From contig NZ_FXLP01000002.1 in the NCBI RefSeq assembly GCF_900176605.1, positions 1 through 64,000 on the forward strand: 64,000 nt of DNA. The letters run 5' to 3'. The position numbers and the translations under genes are program-made. Positions 60,999-64,000 of the stretch are shown in pieces. This DNA is from Peptoniphilus vaginalis (lineage in GTDB: Bacteria; Bacillota; Clostridia; Tissierellales; Peptoniphilaceae). Numbering within the stretch: the first letter of the stretch is position 1; each line of letters opens with the position of its first letter. The notes beneath the pieces are model-generated. The model was given only the letters and a program-made list of their open reading frames with translations. It was not told where the DNA came from and made no database searches.

Positions 60999-61574
60999 AT
61001 GAAAGATTATATAGAAATAATTAAGAAGAGAAGATCCTACTACAACTTGTCAGAAGATCTTGACCTTACAAATGAAGAAATAAAATATCTTGTTGAAGAT
61101 GTAATGAATGCTACGCCATCACATATGAATGCAGAGACAAGCAGGATTGTCTTACTCTTTGATGACAAGTCCAAGGACTTTTGGACAAGAGTAAATGAAA
61201 CTTTTGACAAGTCTATTAATAAAGAAAAGTTTTATGGTTTTTATCATGCCAAGGGAACTGCCCTCTTCTTTATAGATATGAATGAAATTTGGGCTCAAGA
61301 GATAAATATGTCATCATACAGAGATTATTTTGAAACTTGGGGACATCATTCAGCTGCCATGCTTCAACTAAATCTTTGGCAAGCATTAAGAGATGAAGAA
61401 ATTGGTGCCAGCATCCAACACTACAACCCAGTGATTGATGAGTGGGTTAAGGAAGTCTATGACCTTCCAGGACATTGGGAGCTTGTAGCACAAATGCCCT
61501 TTGGAAAAATTGAAGAAGAGCCAGAAGCAAAAGATAAAAAAGAAAGTGAAGAAAAATTATTAGTCATTGAATAA
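60999..61574 (+). CDS. Nitroreductase family protein
   Basis: The product is 191 residues. IIKKRRSYYNLSEDLDLTNE resembles the FMN-binding RRS motif of nitroreductases, and NATPSHMNAETSRIVLLFDD and HHSAAMLQLNLWQALRDEEIGAS fit the family (YdgI-like). FMN- and NAD(P)H-dependent reductase activity is expected. A Lys/Glu-rich C-terminal tail of about 25 residues is unusual. GAGGTG precedes the ATG. A terminator follows. Confidence 0.87.
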   Translation: MKDYIEIIKKRRSYYNLSEDLDLTNEEIKYLVEDVMNATPSHMNAETSRIVLLFDDKSKDFWTRVNETFDKSINKEKFYGFYHAKGTALFFIDMNEIWAQEINMSSYRDYFETWGHHSAAMLQLNLWQALRDEEIGASIQHYNPVIDEWVKEVYDLPGHWELVAQMPFGKIEEEPEAKDKKESEEKLLVIE

Positions 61575-61576
61575 GA

Positions 61577-61604
61577 CCTAGGTCCATGTGGCCTAGTTTT
61601 TATT
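61577..61604 (+). terminator. Nitroreductase gene terminator
   Basis: CCTAGG, TCCATGTGG region, CCTAG, then TTTTTATTT. Confidence 0.75.
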
Positions 61605-61616
61605 TGCCTTAATTCC

Positions 61617-61645
61617 TTGTAATAAGGGAAACTTATGCTTATAAT
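61617..61645 (+). promoter_or_regulatory. Promoter of the thiamine-uptake operon
   Basis: TTGTAA, 17-bp spacer, TATAAT, directly upstream of the TPP riboswitch. Confidence 0.6.
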
Positions 61646-61649
61646 TAAC

Positions 61650-61730
61650 TTATCAGGGGAGCGCATGCTGAGAATAGGTTTATCCTTAAACCCTATGGAC
61701 CGGGACAGGTAATGCTGTCTAGGGAAGGCT
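61650..61730 (+). promoter_or_regulatory. TPP (THI-box) riboswitch
   Basis: The aptamer is recognised by CAGGGGAGC, GCTGAGAAT, the GACCGGGACAGGTAATGCTG stretch and CTAGGGAA, all in the expected order. The variable P3 arm is AGGTTTATCCTTAAACCCT. It controls the genes at 61783 onward: thiamine pyrophosphate binding should favour the terminator at 61731. Confidence 0.93.
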
Positions 61731-61756
61731 GCCTCTATTTCTAGAGGCTTTTTTTA
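61731..61756 (+). terminator. TPP riboswitch expression-platform terminator
   Basis: GCCTCTA-TTTC-TAGAGGC followed by seven T, 27 bp before the first gene. Confidence 0.9.
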
Positions 61757-61782
61757 TTGGAAATTTTTATAAGGAGGTTAAG

Positions 61783-62082
61783 ATGAAAATATCAGTAGCG
61801 ATACAGATCCTACCTACTACTAAAGAAGGAACTACAGAGTCAGTAGTCAATGTAGTGGATAGGGTTATAGAATATATTCAAAGTGAAGAAGTTAACTATG
61901 TAGTCACTCCCTTTGAAACAGTTATAGAGTTAGACGACTTTGACAAGGCCTTTGAGATCTTAAAGAACTGTGTAAAGTTAGCGGGAGAAATTTCAGAACA
62001 AGTGGCTTGTTACTCCAAGACCTTCTATTCTGAGAAAGGAATTTTAACAATTGAAGAAAAAACAGGTAAGTATCAAGGATAA
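61783..62082 (+). CDS. Thiamine-binding MTH1187/YkoF-like small protein
   Basis: The product is 99 residues starting MKISVAIQILPTTKEGTTE, with VVTPFETVIE and VKLAGEISEQVACYSKTFYS. It matches the MTH1187/YkoF ferredoxin-like fold family, which binds thiamine or its pyrimidine precursor. The TPP riboswitch and ABC genes around it support such a role. AAGGAGG precedes the ATG. It overlaps the permease gene by 32 bp. Confidence 0.85.
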   Translation: MKISVAIQILPTTKEGTTESVVNVVDRVIEYIQSEEVNYVVTPFETVIELDDFDKAFEILKNCVKLAGEISEQVACYSKTFYSEKGILTIEEKTGKYQG

Positions 62083-62815
62083 TATCTCAGCAGCTTCTTT
62101 GATAGTAATTATTTTAGTCCTTTGGCACTTTGCAACAACTTATGGTGGAATATCAGCCTTTATGCTTCCAAAACCACTTGATGTAGTAAAGGCCTTTGTA
62201 AATGACTTTCCAACAATTTCATCCCACATGGGGACAACCTTGACAGAAGCCTTTTTAGGTTTATCAGTTGGTGTTACTTTAGGATTTCTTGTGGCACTAC
62301 TAATGGATTTATCAGACACACTTTATTCAGCCTTTTATCCAATTCTAGTAATTAGTCAGACTGTTCCAACAGTTGCCATTGCACCCCTACTTGTTCTTTG
62401 GATGGGTTATGGTGTTATGCCAAAGATTGCCCTAATTGTAATTGGAACTTTCTTTCCAATTGCAGTATCCCTTCTCGAAGCCTTTAAGCAAGTTGATCCA
62501 GACAAGACAAAATTATTAAAGGCCATGGGAGCAGGCAAGTATGAAATTTATAAGTACATTAAGTTTCCAGAAAGTCTTACAAACTTTTTTGCTGCCTTTA
62601 AGATTGCTGTTTCCTATTCAGTTGTAGGAGCAGTTATTGCCGAATGGTTAGGTGGCTACAAGGGACTTGGAGTATATATGATAAGAGTTCAAAAAAATTA
62701 CTCTTTTGACAAGATGTTTGCAGTTATATTTTTAATTTCGGCGATTTCACTTTTCTTGATGAAGTTAGTTAGCTTCATCCAAAGAAGGGTAATGCCGTGG
62801 ACGGAGGCAAAATGA
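62051..62815 (+). CDS. ABC permease for thiamine precursor (ThiX-like)
   Basis: The product is 254 residues from TTG 62051, the only well-placed start. About six membrane helices and the EAA loop signature (LLKAMGAGKYEIYKYIKFPE) mark it as a BPD-type permease of the taurine/nitrate/ThiX class. It forms the channel with the ThiY-like and ThiZ-like proteins that follow. It ends in a 4-bp overlap with the binding-protein gene. Confidence 0.85.
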   Translation: MKKKQVSIKDNISAASLIVIILVLWHFATTYGGISAFMLPKPLDVVKAFVNDFPTISSHMGTTLTEAFLGLSVGVTLGFLVALLMDLSDTLYSAFYPILVISQTVPTVAIAPLLVLWMGYGVMPKIALIVIGTFFPIAVSLLEAFKQVDPDKTKLLKAMGAGKYEIYKYIKFPESLTNFFAAFKIAVSYSVVGAVIAEWLGGYKGLGVYMIRVQKNYSFDKMFAVIFLISAISLFLMKLVSFIQRRVMPWTEAK

Positions 62816-63831
62816 AAAATTTAAGAAAACTATTAATTTTAATCCTTGTTGGACTTTTTCTAACAGGATGTGGCAAGAAAGAAGAAAAAAAATCAGAAGA
62901 AGCTAAGAAGCTTCCAAAGGAAAAGGTAAGTTTCCTACTTGACTGGGAACCTAACGTAAACCACGCAGGTCTTTATGTTGCTATGGACAAGGGCTTCTTT
63001 GAAGAAGAAGGCATTGAAGTAGAAGTAAACCAACCACCAGCTAATGGTGCTGAAGCTCTAGTTGCATCAGGTAAGGCTGACTTTGGAGTATCTTACCAAG
63101 ATACAATTGCACCAGCCTTTGCCAGCGATGATCCACTTCCAGTAACAGCAGTGGCAGCTATTATTAACCACAACACTTCAGGAATTATTTCCCTAAAGGA
63201 CAAGGGAATTGAAAGACCAAAGGACATGGAAGGACACAACTACGCAACTTGGGGACTTCCAATTGAGCAAGCAATCCTAAGACAAGTAATAACAGACGAT
63301 GGTGGAGACTTCTCTAAGGTTCAACTTCTTCCAGAAAATGTTGTAAATGCAGTCCAAGCAATTAGTGGAAAGATAGATACAGTTTGGGTATTCTACCAAG
63401 TTGACGGAGTTCTTGCAGCAAAGGAAAATGTGCCAATTAACTACTTCGCATTTAGAGATATTAGTCCAGTTTTTGATTACTACACACCAATCCTTATTGC
63501 AAACAACGACTTCTTAAAGAACAAGGAAGATGTGGCAAAGAGATTTATGCGTGCCTTCGTCAAGGGCTATGAATATGCAGCAAAAAATCCAAAGGAAGCA
63601 GCAGATATCTTAGTTAAGATAAATCCAGAACTTGACAAGGACCTTGTAGAAAAGGGAATGGAATATCTTGCTGACAAGTATCAAGACGACGCAAAATACT
63701 TTGGACAAATTGATCCAGATAGATGGAACAATTTCTACCAATGGTTATGGAAAAATAAATTAATCGACAAAGAAATTCCAAAGAACTTTGGATTCACTGA
63801 CGATTTTGTAAATCCAGAAAAATTAAAATGA
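62812..63831 (+). CDS. ABC substrate-binding lipoprotein, ThiY/NMT1-like
   Basis: The product is 339 residues from ATG 62812 after GGAGG. Lipoprotein signal [14 protein letters not shown] with the lipidated Cys at 19. NMT1/THI5-type features follow: [20 protein letters not shown] and [20 protein letters not shown]. Such proteins bind pyrimidine precursors of thiamine (for example formylaminopyrimidine). It is tethered outside and feeds the permease. It overlaps the ATPase gene by 4 bp. Confidence 0.88.
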   Translation: MKNLRKLLILILVGLFLTGCGKKEEKKSEEAKKLPKEKVSFLLDWEPNVNHAGLYVAMDKGFFEEEGIEVEVNQPPANGAEALVASGKADFGVSYQDTIAPAFASDDPLPVTAVAAIINHNTSGIISLKDKGIERPKDMEGHNYATWGLPIEQAILRQVITDDGGDFSKVQLLPENVVNAVQAISGKIDTVWVFYQVDGVLAAKENVPINYFAFRDISPVFDYYTPILIANNDFLKNKEDVAKRFMRAFVKGYEYAAKNPKEAADILVKINPELDKDLVEKGMEYLADKYQDDAKYFGQIDPDRWNNFYQWLWKNKLIDKEIPKNFGFTDDFVNPEKLK

Positions 63832-64000
63832 GTGAAAAAATAGAAATTTTAAGAGTAGACAATGTTTATAAGTCCTTTAACGACAGGTTAGTCTTAAAGG
63901 ACATAAACATAAAATTAAATAAGGGAGAATTAGTTTCTCTCGTGGGAGTTTCTGGTAGTGGTAAGACAACACTCTTTAATATTATTGCAGGACTCTTAGC
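63828..64000 (+). CDS. ABC ATPase of the thiamine-precursor transporter (ThiZ-like), 5' part
   Basis: The visible 57 codons start [20 protein letters not shown] and reach Walker [18 protein letters not shown]. The gene runs off the window. It would energise the permease and binding protein encoded just upstream. Confidence 0.9.
   Translation, partial: MSEKIEILRVDNVYKSFNDRLVLKDINIKLNKGELVSLVGVSGSGKTTLFNIIAGLL

Overview
This window is low-GC Gram-positive DNA. The gene content (S-layer-homology surface proteins, glutamate dehydrogenase, a Firmicutes-type dnaE-pfkA-pyk run, whiA next to an HPr gene, no spore or flagellar genes) fits an anaerobic coccus of the Peptoniphilaceae, such as Anaerococcus or Peptoniphilus. 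That placement is inferred from gene content only. Codon use is AT-rich, and TTG or GTG starts are common after good ribosome binding sites.

Layout. 1-3.3 kb: the 3' end of a large SLH-anchored surface protein, then a decayed ISL3-family insertion sequence whose right end abuts an IS1182-family remnant. 3.5-6.3 kb: a minus-strand M24 peptidase and an MltG-like protein with no catalytic domain. Between them lie nearly 1 kb of non-coding DNA holding two copies of a structured repeat in opposite orientation. 6.3-11.2 kb: rluA-type pseudouridine synthase, an AddB-like nuclease, 5-formyltetrahydrofolate cyclo-ligase and a CPBP protease-like protein, overlapping one another. 11.2-16.1 kb: a YitT remnant, gdhA, tRNA-Cys, folA and a two-component system. 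16.4-23.6 kb: a 2415-residue SpaA/Cna-B repeat adhesin with SLH anchor. 23.8-28.2 kb: FAD oxidoreductase, trmL and an XPD/DinG-like helicase with an N-terminal nuclease domain. 28.2-33.2 kb: rpmG-secE-nusG-rplK-rplA, then a yitT gene with a structured leader, then rplJ-rplL behind a separate promoter and L10 leader.

33.2-36.9 kb is an accessory-looking module: a frameshifted LacI regulator, a DapA/NanA-type lyase and an NRAMP-fold transporter lacking the usual metal ligands, bounded by identical 40-bp terminators. 36.9-38.6 kb is a minus-strand cysK-cysE operon with a leader encoding a 27-residue peptide with three consecutive Cys codons, followed by an intrinsic terminator. This looks like ribosome-mediated cysteine attenuation. 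39.3-46.9 kb is glmU-prs-pth-mfd-prsA; 47.0-48.2 kb is whiA-HPr; 48.5-54.7 kb is dnaE-pfkA-pyk. 54.9-59.0 kb is minus-strand (PF06541 membrane protein, HD protein, Lys/Glu-rich helical protein, murJ). 59.2-61.6 kb holds an ABC exporter and a nitroreductase-like protein. 61.6-64 kb is a TPP-riboswitch-controlled thiamine-precursor uptake operon, cut off by the window end.

Three things stand out beyond ordinary genes: the Cys-Cys-Cys leader of cysK-cysE; a dispersed 18-bp-period repeat that in one frame reads as hexapeptides like (N/I/S)-Y-(D/E)-(F/L)-(V/I)-K and occurs in at least seven intergenic clusters, all on the + strand; and a structured non-coding repeat in three copies whose GC-rich hairpin differs in sequence but keeps its pairing.
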